Source: Burkholderia territorii (GTDB lineage: Bacteria > Pseudomonadota > Gammaproteobacteria > Burkholderiales > Burkholderiaceae). From it: DNA of 64,000 nt. Below, in pieces: positions 45,978 to 55,167 of the stretch. The DNA lies in NCBI RefSeq assembly GCF_902833055.1, contig NZ_CADFEJ010000003.1, positions 434,001 to 498,000 on the forward strand, in the 5' to 3' direction. The position numbers were made by a program, and so were the translations under genes. Each line of letters starts with the position of its first letter. The stretch's first letter is position 1. The notes beneath the pieces are model-generated. The model saw only the letters and a list, made by a program, of their open reading frames with translations. It was not told the origin of the DNA and made no database searches.

Positions 45978-46239
45978 CTGACGTCAAGGTGCATCGCGTC
46001 GCGACCGTCGTGCGGCTTCGACGTGCCGCTTCGTCATGCGACCGCGCATTCGCGCATGCACGGGCACGCCCTGGTCCGCCGCCGAAAGCGGACAGAGGGG
46101 CGCCGCCCACCGCCGATTCCGGATAGCCGGCCCCGGTTGCACTGCGCATAATGGTGCAACGGCGTCGGCCCGTCCGGCGCGTCGGCCGCGGGCACCGCGA
46201 CGTCCCGCACTTTGGAAATCCGACCGAGGCACTTCCCGA

Positions 46240-47067
46240 ATGACGATCCTCTATCGCGGCATGGACCGCGCGGCGCTCGACGCCGCCTACCTGAACACGA
46301 AGGCCATTCCCGATTTCCCGGCGGTGCTCGCGTCCTGCCAGGCGCGCAGCGCAGCGCTTTACGACGCGACGCCCGGGCAGCGCGACCTGCGTTACGGCGA
46401 GCGGGCGGCGCAGCGCTTCGACTGGCTTCGGTGCGGCACGCCCGACGCGCCGCTGTTCGTGTTCATTCACGGCGGCTACTGGCAGCACTGCGCGAAAGAG
46501 GATTTCGCGTACGCGGCCGCCGGGCCGCTCGCACGCGGTTTCGACGTCGTACTCGCCGAATACACGCTCGCGCCGGTGGCATCGATGACCGACATCGTCG
46601 GCGAGATCGGCGCGTTGCTCGACCATCTCGCGGCCGACCCGGATCGCATCGGCACCGCAGAACGACCGATCCACCTGAGCGGTCACTCGGCCGGCGGCCA
46701 CCTGACGGCCGTGCATCGTGCGCACCCGGCCGTCGTATCGGCGCTCGCGATCAGCCCGCTCGTCGATCTCGAACCGATCTCGCTTTGCGTGCTCGACGAC
46801 AAGCTGAAGCTCACCGCGCAGGAAATCGCCGCATACAGTCCGCTGTATCACATCGGACCCGGCGCACCGACCGTCGTCGCCGTCGGCGCGGCCGAGCTGC
46901 CGGAACTCGTGCGTCACGCACACGAATATGCCGACGCATGCGAAGCGGCCGGCGAACGGATCGCCCGCGCATGGCTGCCCGGCATGCAGCACTTCACGGT
47001 GCTCGACGATCTCGCGAAACCGGACAGTACGATGCTCGCGGCGTTGCAGGCGATCGCGCCGCACTGA
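46240..47067 (+). CDS. Alpha/beta hydrolase, kynurenine-formamidase/arylesterase-like
   Basis: A 275-residue serine hydrolase. It has the oxyanion motif [15 protein letters not shown] near 72-86 and the nucleophile [10 protein letters not shown] near 145-154, both typical of arylformamidase-like esterases of the HGG(Y/W) group; the catalytic His is likely in [12 protein letters not shown] near 249-260. It lies 262 bases after the VOC gene and before a LysR gene on the same strand. Substrate unknown. Confidence 0.87.
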   Translation: MTILYRGMDRAALDAAYLNTKAIPDFPAVLASCQARSAALYDATPGQRDLRYGERAAQRFDWLRCGTPDAPLFVFIHGGYWQHCAKEDFAYAAAGPLARGFDVVLAEYTLAPVASMTDIVGEIGALLDHLAADPDRIGTAERPIHLSGHSAGGHLTAVHRAHPAVVSALAISPLVDLEPISLCVLDDKLKLTAQEIAAYSPLYHIGPGAPTVVAVGAAELPELVRHAHEYADACEAAGERIARAWLPGMQHFTVLDDLAKPDSTMLAALQAIAPH

Positions 47068-47186
47068 GCGCGCCGTATTGCATCGCGTGGCGCGATCGCG
47101 CGCCGCGCGCGGCCGGGCGTATGATCGCCGTCAGGCCGGCCGGCGCCGTTCGCGCCCGCCGCATGGCGCTTCCCGGGACCTTCATC

Positions 47187-48080
47187 ATGGTGAACCCGCT
47201 TCATTTCGATCTGCAGTCGCTGCGTGTATTCGCGCTCGTTGCCGAGCACGGCAGCCTGACCAAGGCGGCCGAACACGGCCAGCTCACGTTGTCCGCCGTC
47301 AGCAAGCGGATCGCCGAACTCGAGGGCACGACCGGCAGCGCGCTGTTCGTCCGGCATGCGCGCGGCGTCGAGTTGACGCCGGCGGGCCGCGCGCTGCTCG
47401 ACCATGCGGCGAAGGTGATCGAGCAGGTCAACCGGATGGCGCACGAGATGAGCGACTACGTCGCGGGCGTGCGCGGCCACATTCACGTGTGGACCAATAC
47501 GTCGGCCATCGTCCAGTTCTTGCCGGCCGATCTCGCCGCATTTCTCACCGACAATCCGGGCATCAAGGTCAGTCTCGAAGAGCGGCTGAGTCACGAGATC
47601 GTCGACGCGCTCTTGTCCGGCAAGGCCGATGTCGGCGTGTTCGCGGACAACGTGCCGGCACCCGGCATCGAGCGCCGCCTGTACCGGCGCGACGAGCTCG
47701 TGCTCCTCGTGCCGCGCGGGCATCGCTTCGCCGCGCGCGACAGCATCCGTTTCGCCGAGACACTCGATGAAGACTACGTCGGCCTGAGCGACGGCAGTTC
47801 GCTGCTCACGCGGATGACCGATGCCGCGTTCGCGGCCGAGCGCTCGCTGAAGCTGCGCATCCAGGTGTCGAATTTCGACGGCGTGAGCCGGATGATCGAG
47901 GCCGGGCTGGGGATCGGCGTGCTGCCGCGCGACGCGGTGACGGGCGAGCGCGCAGCGCGGCTCGGAGTGGTGAAGCTCGACGACGCGTGGGCGACGCGCA
48001 CATTGTGGGTCGGCGTGAAGGCCGGCGCCGTGCTGACCAACGACATAGCGAAGCTGTTCGATTTCATGTCGGCGCGCTGA
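47187..48080 (+). CDS. LysR-family transcriptional regulator
   Basis: LTTR, 297 residues: N-terminal winged HTH (LRVFALVAEHGSLTKAAEHG, residues 12-31, then LTLSAVSKRIAELEGTTG), and a C-terminal type II binding-protein-like effector domain (ending near FDFMSAR). It follows the CoA-transferase/lyase/hydrolase cluster and faces the MFS gene, so it may control either or both. It is not divergently transcribed from its likely target, which is less usual for a LysR gene. Confidence 0.92.
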   Translation: MVNPLHFDLQSLRVFALVAEHGSLTKAAEHGQLTLSAVSKRIAELEGTTGSALFVRHARGVELTPAGRALLDHAAKVIEQVNRMAHEMSDYVAGVRGHIHVWTNTSAIVQFLPADLAAFLTDNPGIKVSLEERLSHEIVDALLSGKADVGVFADNVPAPGIERRLYRRDELVLLVPRGHRFAARDSIRFAETLDEDYVGLSDGSSLLTRMTDAAFAAERSLKLRIQVSNFDGVSRMIEAGLGIGVLPRDAVTGERAARLGVVKLDDAWATRTLWVGVKAGAVLTNDIAKLFDFMSAR

Positions 48081-48157
48081 AACGTGCTCGGCGCCGGGCC
48101 GCAGACGCGATGCATCGGGCACGGCGCGCGCATTCGCGCGCGCCGTGCCGATCGCCG

Positions 48158-49615
48158 TCATACCGGGTTGATGTCGTCCTGGCTGCGCCGGGTGGTCAGC
48201 GGCCCGAACACGCGCAGCGTGACGGCAACGATGCCGAGCGCGACCGAGATCACGCCGAACATCGCGCCGGCGCCATACGTTGCAAGCACCGGCAACAAAA
48301 CGAACGGCAGCCCGCCGCTGACGATGCGCGACAGCGCGTACGTGCTGCCGATCGCGGTCGAGCGCACGCGTGCCGGAAAAATTTCCGCCTGATACACGTG
48401 ATACGCGTTGCTGAACACGTTCGATGCGCAGGTCGTCAGGAAACCGAAGCAGACGATCAACGCCGTATTGCCCGAATACGCGAAGCCCAGCCCGAACACG
48501 GCGATCGACAGGATCGACACGATCACGAGCGTGCGGCGTTCGATCCAGTTCAACAGCGGGATCGACAGCAGCGAGCCGATCGGATAACCAATGAACGACA
48601 GTGCAATGAACAGCGTACCGTCCGTCACGTCGAACCCGCGGCTCTTGACGACCGTGCCGGCGAGCGTGCCGAAGCCGTAATAGCCGAAGCCCTGGAACAG
48701 ATGGAACACGACGAGCATCAGATAACGCGCGCCGTAAGGCCGGCGGCGCAGCAGCGCGACGCGCTCGCCGAGGCCCAGCGGCCGCTGCGGTTCGGCCGAC
48801 GCCGCGAACTGCTCGGGCATGCGCACGCCAGCGCTGTCGGCGAAGCGTCGCGCCGCGTCATGTGCATCCGCGGTGCGGCCCTGCGCGAGCAGCCAGCGCG
48901 GGCTTTCCGGCAGCCGGTGCTGCACCAGCAGCACGTACACGGCACCGAGGCTGCCGATCGCGAGGATGATGCGCCAGCCGGCCACGCCCGCGACATGCAG
49001 CGGATTGAGCCATAGCGCGAGAAAACCGACCAGCGGCACCGCGACGTACGAAGTCGTATAGGCCCACGCGGCGAGCCGTCCGCGCTTGTCCTTCGGCAGG
49101 ATTTCCGACAGGAAGCTGTCGGCGACCGGGTAGATCGCACCGACGCCGATGCCCGTCAGGAACCGGCATGCGACCAGCATGTCGGCATTCACCGAGAACG
49201 CGCCGATCAGCGAAAACGCGCTGTACCACACGAGCGTCAGCAAGAACGCCTTGCGCCGCCCGATCCGGTCGGCGAGGCTGCCCAGGCACATCGCGCCGAC
49301 GAACATCCCGATGAATGCCGATGCCAGCAGCAGTTTGAAATCGGCGCTTTGCCGGCTCAGCCCGTACTCGTTCTGCAGCGCGGAGCCGATCGTGCTGACG
49401 AGGAAGATCTCGTACATGTCGAAGAACAGCCCGATGCCGATCACCCAGACGACGAACCGGTGCAGTGAACCGACCGGCAGATCGTCCATGAATTCGCCGA
49501 GCGTGATGCCGCGCACGGGCGCCGCCGGCGCACCGGCGCCGGCCCGGGCCGCGGACGGTATGGGGGACGCGGCTCCGCCCGCGGTGCCGCCGAGGTCGAG
49601 GGATTGGCTGTTCAT
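48158..49615 (-). CDS. MFS transporter, sugar/aromatic-acid porter type
   Basis: A 485-residue permease with 12 predicted helices; the loop 2-3 motif LADRIGRRKAFLL (near 118-130) and PESPRWLL near 243-250 match the sugar-porter/AAHS type of MFS. A 35-residue Ala/Pro-rich hydrophilic N-terminus precedes helix 1. The ATG at 49615 is the most upstream start. It converges with the LysR gene and probably imports an organic acid; the substrate is unknown. Confidence 0.88.
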   Translation of the reverse strand: MNSQSLDLGGTAGGAASPIPSAARAGAGAPAAPVRGITLGEFMDDLPVGSLHRFVVWVIGIGLFFDMYEIFLVSTIGSALQNEYGLSRQSADFKLLLASAFIGMFVGAMCLGSLADRIGRRKAFLLTLVWYSAFSLIGAFSVNADMLVACRFLTGIGVGAIYPVADSFLSEILPKDKRGRLAAWAYTTSYVAVPLVGFLALWLNPLHVAGVAGWRIILAIGSLGAVYVLLVQHRLPESPRWLLAQGRTADAHDAARRFADSAGVRMPEQFAASAEPQRPLGLGERVALLRRRPYGARYLMLVVFHLFQGFGYYGFGTLAGTVVKSRGFDVTDGTLFIALSFIGYPIGSLLSIPLLNWIERRTLVIVSILSIAVFGLGFAYSGNTALIVCFGFLTTCASNVFSNAYHVYQAEIFPARVRSTAIGSTYALSRIVSGGLPFVLLPVLATYGAGAMFGVISVALGIVAVTLRVFGPLTTRRSQDDINPV

Positions 49616-50064
49616 CGTGTCTCCTGATTATGAATTCGCCGTGGCGCGACGCCCGGCCGTTCGCGGCCGGCCATGCGGGTCCGGTCGCACGACGCGGCGC
49701 GCGTGCCCGCCCGGCCCTGGAAAAGGCCGGCTCCGCGGGTAACGCCGGTCGTCCGAAACATGGTCGACGAATTCGCGAGACGCGATAATTGCGGATGCTT
49801 CAAGCATCCTTTCCCGCGCAGAAAGGCTGCTGAACGCGTGGCGGGCGGGCTCCGGATGCAAATCCAGCGCTGCGGGAGTGGAAGGGGAGGGAAAACCATG
49901 CGTGGCGCTGCGGGCGTTCGGCGTTCCGGGCTTCGCGACGCCGTACGGAGTGGCTCGGTGTCGGCAGGGCCGGCGCTACGCAACCGCGCGTCACGCTCCG
50001 TCTATGCATTTATCGTATGCTCACCGCTGCTCGATATGGCCCAAGGGCCGCGCCGCATTGGCGG
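49616..50064 (-). promoter_or_regulatory. Upstream region of the MFS gene with an inverted repeat
   Basis: No gene is supported in about 450 bases. 49793-49800 and 49802-49809 form a perfect 8-base inverted repeat (GGATGCTT and its complement with one base between), about 180 bases upstream of the MFS start and next to an A/T-rich stretch. It has the form of a dimeric regulator site. Confidence 0.4.
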
Positions 50065-51222
50065 TCATTGCGATGCACACGAAACGGCGCACCCGGCTGT
50101 CGACGTCCGACCGGCATCGACAGCGTCCACGGGGGCGCCTTCGGCGCGCGCCTGGCGGACCGTATCCGACGCAACTGCCTGCAACCTTGCCGCCATGTCC
50201 GGCGCGATGCCGAGCTGCGCGGCCGCTTGCTCCCGCGGGCCGAAAGTACGGACGTCGACGCCAGTGATCTGCTCGAACAGCACCAGCGCGCTCAGGTAAG
50301 CGCCCAGCACACCCGGATGCAGATAATCGGGCCGCGAGATCGGCGGGTGGTTCCGCGCATGCATGCCGTACCACAGCAGCGGCGCACCGGACCGCGCATA
50401 CGGGTCGGGATCGGCGACGCCGGTCGCCCACGCTTGCTGCCACGCGCGACCGACCGGCGCGACGGCGACGATCGACGGATCGGTGCGGCGCGCGCCTTCG
50501 TATGCATCGCGATATGCGGCGACGAGGTCGGTGAGGCGAGCGACGTACCGTGTGTGAAAACCGGCGCTGTCCGGCTCGCCCGCCAGCGCTTTCGCGAGAT
50601 CGGCACGCGGCCAGGTTTCATACAGATAGACACGCGCTTGCGGCGCTGCCGCATGAATACCGCGCGCGAGCTTCGCGACGCTCGCACGGAAACCGGCCGG
50701 ATCGCTGGCGCGGCTGTGGGTGAGCGTAAACGGCAGCGGCTTCGCACTCAGCTCCTGCAGGACCACCACATCCCACGTCGGCCGGTCGATCACGTCCGAT
50801 GCGAGGCGGTCATGCTTCGCGAGACTCGTCGCCGACATCGCTTCCAGATGAACCTCGTAGTCGAGTCCGGCTTGCGCGGCGAAGCGCGCGAAGATCCCCG
50901 GAATCCCGCCCCACGGCCCCGGCTCGCGTTCGGCGCGGGCTCCGGTCTGCCCGAAGTTTTCGTCGACGACCTGCGCGGCGCCGTCGACGTCGTTGCTGCC
51001 GGAGCGCATCGCGCCATACGAGCGCACGGGCGTGTAGCGGCCATGCGTGAGACTGTCGCCGACGAACAGGATGCGTTGCGGCGTGCGCGTTGGCGGTGCG
51101 GGCGACCCACTCGGCAGGTGCGCGGCATCGGTTGCAGGATCGGCGATGGCCGCCCCGGCAACCAGCAATGCGACGGCGCACGTCGTCGCGAAACGCAAGA
51201 TCGAGCAACGGAACGAGGGCAT
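50065..51222 (-). CDS. Secreted SGNH/GDSL-like hydrolase
   Basis: A 385-residue exported hydrolase. Signal peptide about residues 1-28 (ILRFATTCAVALLVAGAAIA), then ILFVGDSLTHGRYTP near 51-65 with the GDS nucleophile, and a C-terminal DYLHPGVLGAYLSALVLFEQ holding the D-x-x-H catalytic pair. ATG at 51222 is taken; ATGs at 51258 and 51231 are in frame. It is most similar in form to SGNH esterases; no substrate can be assigned. Confidence 0.8.
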   Translation of the reverse strand: MPSFRCSILRFATTCAVALLVAGAAIADPATDAAHLPSGSPAPPTRTPQRILFVGDSLTHGRYTPVRSYGAMRSGSNDVDGAAQVVDENFGQTGARAEREPGPWGGIPGIFARFAAQAGLDYEVHLEAMSATSLAKHDRLASDVIDRPTWDVVVLQELSAKPLPFTLTHSRASDPAGFRASVAKLARGIHAAAPQARVYLYETWPRADLAKALAGEPDSAGFHTRYVARLTDLVAAYRDAYEGARRTDPSIVAVAPVGRAWQQAWATGVADPDPYARSGAPLLWYGMHARNHPPISRPDYLHPGVLGAYLSALVLFEQITGVDVRTFGPREQAAAQLGIAPDMAARLQAVASDTVRQARAEGAPVDAVDAGRTSTAGCAVSCASQ

Positions 51223-51418
51223 GGCGGGCATTTCACAGATCGTCGGTTCGGGAGGCATGCGTGGCCGCAGTATTTCACGAACCGGCTCGTTGGGGCATAT
51301 GCCGTTCGGCAGACTTGGATGCGTTGTCCCGGTCCGCTATTCTGAGCGCTGAATTCTGAAACGGGCCCGCCGGCACGCGTCCCGTTTGCGTTCAAGCCGC
51401 CCACAGGAGATGCACGAC

Positions 51419-52519
51419 ATGATTCCCTCGCCCGACAACCGGACGCTGTTGCGCACGCTCGGTATCCGCACCCCGATCATCCAGGCGCCCATGGCCGGCG
51501 TCAGCACCCCCGCGCTGGCGGCCGCCGTGTCGAATGCGGGCGGGCTCGGCTCGCTGGGCGTCGGTGCGACGAACCCCGACGGCGCGCGCAAGATGATCCG
51601 CGACACCCGCGCGCTCACCGACCGGCCGTTCAACATCAACCTGTTTTGCCACCAGCCGGCCCGCGCCGACGCAGCGGTCGAACGCGAGTGGCTCGACTGG
51701 CTCGCGCCCGCGTTCCGTGAACAGGGCGCGACGCCTCCGGCGTCGCTGTCGGAGATCTATACGAGCTTCGTCGTGGACGATGCGATGCTCGCGATGCTGG
51801 TCGAAGAAAAGCCGGCGGTCGTCAGCTTTCATTTCGGCTTGCCGTCCGATGACGCCATCGCCGTGCTCAAGCGCGCGGGCGCCACGGTGTTCGCGTCCGC
51901 GACGAACCTCGACGAAGCCCGGCAGATCGCCGCGGCCGGCATCGACGCGATCGTTGCGCAGGGCATCGAGGCCGGCGGACACCGTGGCGTATTCGACCCG
52001 GCGGCGCATGACGACCGGCTCGGCACGTTCGCGCTCACGCGCCTGCTGGTGCGCGAATGCGCGCTGCCGGTGATCGCCGCGGGCGGCATCATGGACGGCG
52101 AAGGCATCGCGGCCGCGCTCGCGCTCGGTGCGCAGGCCGCGCAGCTGGGCACCGCTTTCGTCGCGTGCCCGGAGACCTCGATCGACGACGGTTATCGCCG
52201 CGCGCTCCTCGGCGACGGGGCACGACGCACGACCTTGACGACGGCGATCTCCGGACGGATCGCGCGCGGCATCGCGAACCGGCTGACCGCGCTCGGCGAC
52301 GATCCGCGCGCCCCGGCAACGCCGGCCTATCCGATCGCATACGACGCTGGCAAGGCACTGCACGCAGCAGCGAAGGCGAACGGCGAGTTCGGCTACGGCG
52401 CGCAATGGGCCGGGCAGGCGGCGCCGCTCGCGCGGTCGCTGCCGGCAGCCGAACTGTTCGCGACGCTCGAGCGCGAAACGAGGGCGGCCATCGCCCGTTT
52501 GCAGCACACGCTGGACTGA
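51419..52519 (+). CDS. Nitronate monooxygenase-like FMN enzyme
   Basis: TIM-barrel flavoenzyme of the NMO/enoyl-reductase-like group, 366 residues. Family signatures: [20 protein letters not shown] near 18-37, [11 protein letters not shown] near 177-187 (with the catalytic His near 185) and [22 protein letters not shown] near 215-236. The ATG at 51419 lies 9 bases after an AGGAG; ATG 51410 is also in frame. It would oxidise alkyl nitronates using FMN and O2, and is a single-gene unit. Confidence 0.9.
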   Translation: MIPSPDNRTLLRTLGIRTPIIQAPMAGVSTPALAAAVSNAGGLGSLGVGATNPDGARKMIRDTRALTDRPFNINLFCHQPARADAAVEREWLDWLAPAFREQGATPPASLSEIYTSFVVDDAMLAMLVEEKPAVVSFHFGLPSDDAIAVLKRAGATVFASATNLDEARQIAAAGIDAIVAQGIEAGGHRGVFDPAAHDDRLGTFALTRLLVRECALPVIAAGGIMDGEGIAAALALGAQAAQLGTAFVACPETSIDDGYRRALLGDGARRTTLTTAISGRIARGIANRLTALGDDPRAPATPAYPIAYDAGKALHAAAKANGEFGYGAQWAGQAAPLARSLPAAELFATLERETRAAIARLQHTLD

Positions 52520-52687
52520 TCTTCCGGCCACATGCGGCGCGCGGGCACACGGCGAATGCGCGGCCATGCACGTGGCCCGGTACAAAATTGCAACGTTGTG
52601 TATCCGTGGGCGGCCCGGATACAGCGTGATACAACGCATCGGCGAAGGCCCGTTATAAAGCGGACATGACCTTTCGAGGAGCACGAC

Positions 52688-53059
52688 ATGTCTGCTAGGT
52701 GGTTCAACGGCTCCTGCCATTGCGGCGCCGTGAAATTTGAAGTCCGGACCGCGATCGAGCCGGCGGCCCGCTGCAACTGCAGCCTGTGCCGCCGGCGCGG
52801 CGCACTGATGAGCCCGATGTTCCCCGCGGCCGACCTGAAGATCGTCGAAGGCGAGGGCGCGCTGACGCTGTACAGCTTCAACACGCATACGGCCCGCCAC
52901 TATTTCTGCAGCCGCTGCGGCGTCTATCCGTTCCATCAGACGCGCAAGGATCCCGCGTGCTGGCGCGTCAATCTCGGCTGTCTCGACGGCGTCGATCCAT
53001 ATGTGCTCGATGCGGGCGTTGCCGATGGCGCAAGCCTGTCGGTCGTGGAGGACGCATGA
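52688..53059 (+). CDS. GFA-family zinc protein
   Basis: A 123-residue member of the glutathione-dependent formaldehyde-activating (GFA/Mss4-like) fold. Zinc-binding Cys are placed CHCG (10-13), CNCSLC (29-34) and CSRCG (near 74-78), as in the family. Recognised by cysteine pattern; the activity of most GFA members, including this one, is unproven. Its stop overlaps a following short ORF by 4 bases. Confidence 0.9.
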   Translation: MSARWFNGSCHCGAVKFEVRTAIEPAARCNCSLCRRRGALMSPMFPAADLKIVEGEGALTLYSFNTHTARHYFCSRCGVYPFHQTRKDPACWRVNLGCLDGVDPYVLDAGVADGASLSVVEDA

Positions 53060-53199
53060 TGCGCTGGCTGATGATCCTGCTGTTCGCCGCGGGCGGCCTC
53101 GCAACCGAAATCGCGCATCCGATGCAGTGCTCGCTGCTGACCGTCAGCCGGCAGCGGACGAGCAATCGGCGGGGTCGGAACGACGATGAGCGTGACTGA
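53056..53199 (+). CDS. 47-residue hydrophobic-start peptide, unknown
   Basis: An ORF starting MMRWLMILLFAAGGLATEIA, whose ATG overlaps the GFA stop (ATGA). It has one hydrophobic stretch and a basic tail (TSNRRGRNDDERD). Overlap and hydrophobic start favour a real small membrane or secreted peptide; no family is known. Confidence 0.4.
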   Translation: MMRWLMILLFAAGGLATEIAHPMQCSLLTVSRQRTSNRRGRNDDERD

Positions 53200-53265
53200 G
53201 TCCTGGCAGCTGCCGTGGCGCTCGCATCGTGTCGATCCTCAAACCATATCAACGCTTCCGATAAG

Positions 53266-53284
53266 ATCGCACGCGATATATAAT
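53266..53284 (+). promoter_or_regulatory. ohrR promoter -10 with overlapping candidate OhrR operator
   Basis: ATCGCACGCGAT (53266-53277) differs by one base from a perfect palindrome found twice before ohr, and lies immediately upstream of TATAAT (53279-53284). Binding there would block RNA polymerase, in keeping with an autorepressed ohrR. Confidence 0.6.
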
Positions 53285-53326
53285 GCATCCATCTGCGACA
53301 CGAATGACCGTCGCTGGAGGACGCTC

Positions 53327-53782
53327 ATGAAACCGACCGAAGCACCATCGCCCGCTGCACCGAAGCTGTCCGAGTTTCTGTGTTTTGCGATCTACTCGAC
53401 GAATCTCGCATTCGGCAAGGCGTATAAACCGATCCTCGAAGAACTCGGCCTCACGTACACGCAATACATCACGATCATCGCGCTGTGGGAGGAGGGCAAC
53501 CAGACGGTCGGGCAACTCGGCGAAAAGCTGTTCCTCGAATCGAACACGCTGACGCCGATCCTGAAGAAGCTCGAGGCGATGGGTTATCTGGAGCGGCACC
53601 GCGATCCGTCCGACGAGCGCCAGGTGCTCGTAAGCCTGACGAAGAGCGGCCGCCGCGTGCGCGAGAAGGGACTCGACATGGACCTGGTCGAAGCCACCGG
53701 GTTGAAACCCGACGAGTTCGCGAAGATGCAGAAGGCCATCGTCACACTGCGCGGCAACCTGATCGACTCGATCAACGAATAG
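53327..53782 (+). CDS. ohrR: Organic-hydroperoxide sensor OhrR (MarR family)
   Basis: Redox-sensing repressor, 151 residues. It shows the OhrR N-terminus LSEFLCFAIYSTNLAFGKAYKPIL in which the single N-terminal Cys (near 19) is the peroxide sensor, followed by a MarR winged helix (TVGQLGEKLFLESNTLTPILKKL and HRDPSDERQVLVSL). ATG at 53327 follows CTGGAGG. The matching peroxidase gene ohr is 1.8 kb away at 55558-55977, with similar palindromes before both. Confidence 0.88.
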   Translation: MKPTEAPSPAAPKLSEFLCFAIYSTNLAFGKAYKPILEELGLTYTQYITIIALWEEGNQTVGQLGEKLFLESNTLTPILKKLEAMGYLERHRDPSDERQVLVSLTKSGRRVREKGLDMDLVEATGLKPDEFAKMQKAIVTLRGNLIDSINE

Positions 53783-53791
53783 ACAAGTGAA

Positions 53792-53815
53792 CGCCGGCTC
53801 GATATCGAGCCGGCG
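53792..53815. terminator. 24-base perfect palindrome between ohrR and the GNAT gene
   Basis: CGCCGGCTCGAT at 53792-53803 is followed by its exact complement to 53815, 9 bases past the ohrR stop and 48 before the converging GNAT stop. It has terminator form on both strands, without a T-tract. Confidence 0.5.
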
Positions 53816-53863
53816 AAGCGGCAGCCGCCGGCGCCTTCCGCAATTTCAGTACGTTTTCCGCGT

Positions 53864-54625
53864 TCAGGGCCGATGCACCGGCGCGACCTGCCCGGATCGC
53901 TGAACAGTCCCGATCTCCTCGCGCCCCAGCACCAGCAAATGCATGTCGCGACGCGTCTCGAAGCCGAGTGCGCGATAGCGCTCGATCGCGCCTTGGTTCG
54001 ACGTGAGCACGTGCAGGAAGGGTGTTTCCGCCCGCGCGCGGATGGCCGCGATCAACGACCGGATCAGTCCGGCCGCGAGGCCTTGGCCGCGGAAAGCCGC
54101 ATCCACGCACACGGCGCTGATCTCCGCATGACCGTCGACCCTCAGGCGCTGGCCGGCCATCGCCACCAGTCGGCCTTGTCTGCGTACACCGATATAGCCG
54201 CCGAATTCGACCGTGCGCGGGCCGAACGGCCCCGGTTCCGTCGCCGCGATCAATTCGAGCATCTCCGGCACATCGGCTGCGGTGAGCCGGACATGCTCCA
54301 AAGGATGCACGCCGTCGAGCGTTCCCCGCCAGATCATCTGATGCAGCACCGCACGCCGGATCACGGAAAAACCGGTTGGCGTCGGGATCTCGTCCGGCGT
54401 GACGAGGGCCGCGGGGCCGTGCGCGGCGATCAGGCCGTGCAACGCGTCGAAAGCGGCAGGGCTGCGGCCGGGCATCCCGGCAAATGGCGCAAGAGCTGGA
54501 GCAAACCGGCGCGCACGCGCGTCGCCGACGGCGAAGCGATGCTGCTCGCCGGTGAGCGCATGCCATACGGCGTTGTCGAGCGGATGCGATCCGCTTTCTT
54601 CCTGCTCCGTCGTTCCTGCCCGCAT
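53864..54625 (-). CDS. GNAT-family N-acetyltransferase
   Basis: A 253-residue protein whose C-terminal half is a GNAT domain: AEISAVCVDAAFRGQGLAAGLIRSL near 168-192 holds the R/Q-x-x-G-x-G/A acetyl-CoA loop, and FLHVLTSNQGAIERYRALGFETRR is the final strand-helix. The N-terminal half is unassigned. ATG at 54625 has AAGGAGCGGG upstream. Substrate unknown. Confidence 0.85.
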   Translation of the reverse strand: MRAGTTEQEESGSHPLDNAVWHALTGEQHRFAVGDARARRFAPALAPFAGMPGRSPAAFDALHGLIAAHGPAALVTPDEIPTPTGFSVIRRAVLHQMIWRGTLDGVHPLEHVRLTAADVPEMLELIAATEPGPFGPRTVEFGGYIGVRRQGRLVAMAGQRLRVDGHAEISAVCVDAAFRGQGLAAGLIRSLIAAIRARAETPFLHVLTSNQGAIERYRALGFETRRDMHLLVLGREEIGTVQRSGQVAPVHRP

Positions 54626-54696
54626 CGCCCGCTCCTTGATTGAAGGCTGCCGTCGCACAGCATAGACGCGATCGCCAGAACACGGTGGAGGCAAAC

Positions 54697-54733
54697 AATA
54701 AGGCGCATGCGATTACATCGCATGCGCCTTATT
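54697..54733. repeat. 17-base perfect inverted repeat with ATCGCAT arms
   Basis: 54697-54713 pairs perfectly with 54717-54733 around a 3-base loop. The inner arms read GCATGCGAT and ATCGCATGC, matching the core of the palindromes before ohr and ohrR. It lies between the DUF4148 stop and the GNAT promoter, so it could be a terminator, a regulator site, or both. Confidence 0.65.
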
Positions 54734-54766
54734 TGATGAACGACGGTGCCGATTTCGGCGCGACGC

Positions 54767-55096
54767 TCAACGACCGAAATAGATCGAGCGCTCGGCGGTG
54801 CGCATCGCGATGCGACTGCCGGATTGCGTCGCACCGACAGCGTCACTGCCGTAATCCGCGGCTTGGGTGTCGGCCGCCGTCGCTGCGTTGTCGCGGACTC
54901 GTTTCAGCGCTGCCTGCAGGTTGTCCGGATAGTTGGGGTCGTTCGGGCGATTCGGCAGGTAGCCGGCCTGCTGGAGCGCGGCCAGCTCCGCACGCACTTG
55001 CGCACGCGTCACGGTGCTTTCGGTCGCGAAGGCCGGTGCGGCAACGGAAGCCGACACGGCGACGAGCAAGGCTGAAATCAGTTGGGTCTTCATCAT
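54767..55096 (-). CDS. DUF4148 secreted protein, copy 1
   Basis: A 109-residue periplasmic protein with signal peptide MMKTQLISALLVAVSASVAA and the DUF4148 sequence VTRAQVRAELAALQQAGYLP (near 29-48). It ends in SGSRIAMRTAERSIYFGR. The second Met, 3 bases later, is better spaced from GAGG. Function is unknown for the family, which is expanded in Burkholderia. It is a close paralogue of the next gene. Confidence 0.9.
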   Translation of the reverse strand: MMKTQLISALLVAVSASVAAPAFATESTVTRAQVRAELAALQQAGYLPNRPNDPNYPDNLQAALKRVRDNAATAADTQAADYGSDAVGATQSGSRIAMRTAERSIYFGR

Positions 55097-55167
55097 TTAC
55101 CTCGATGGAAAAAGTGATCGGAATGTGGACGCCGCATGCCAGGAGCAGGCGTCGCTTGCGCTTTCGT

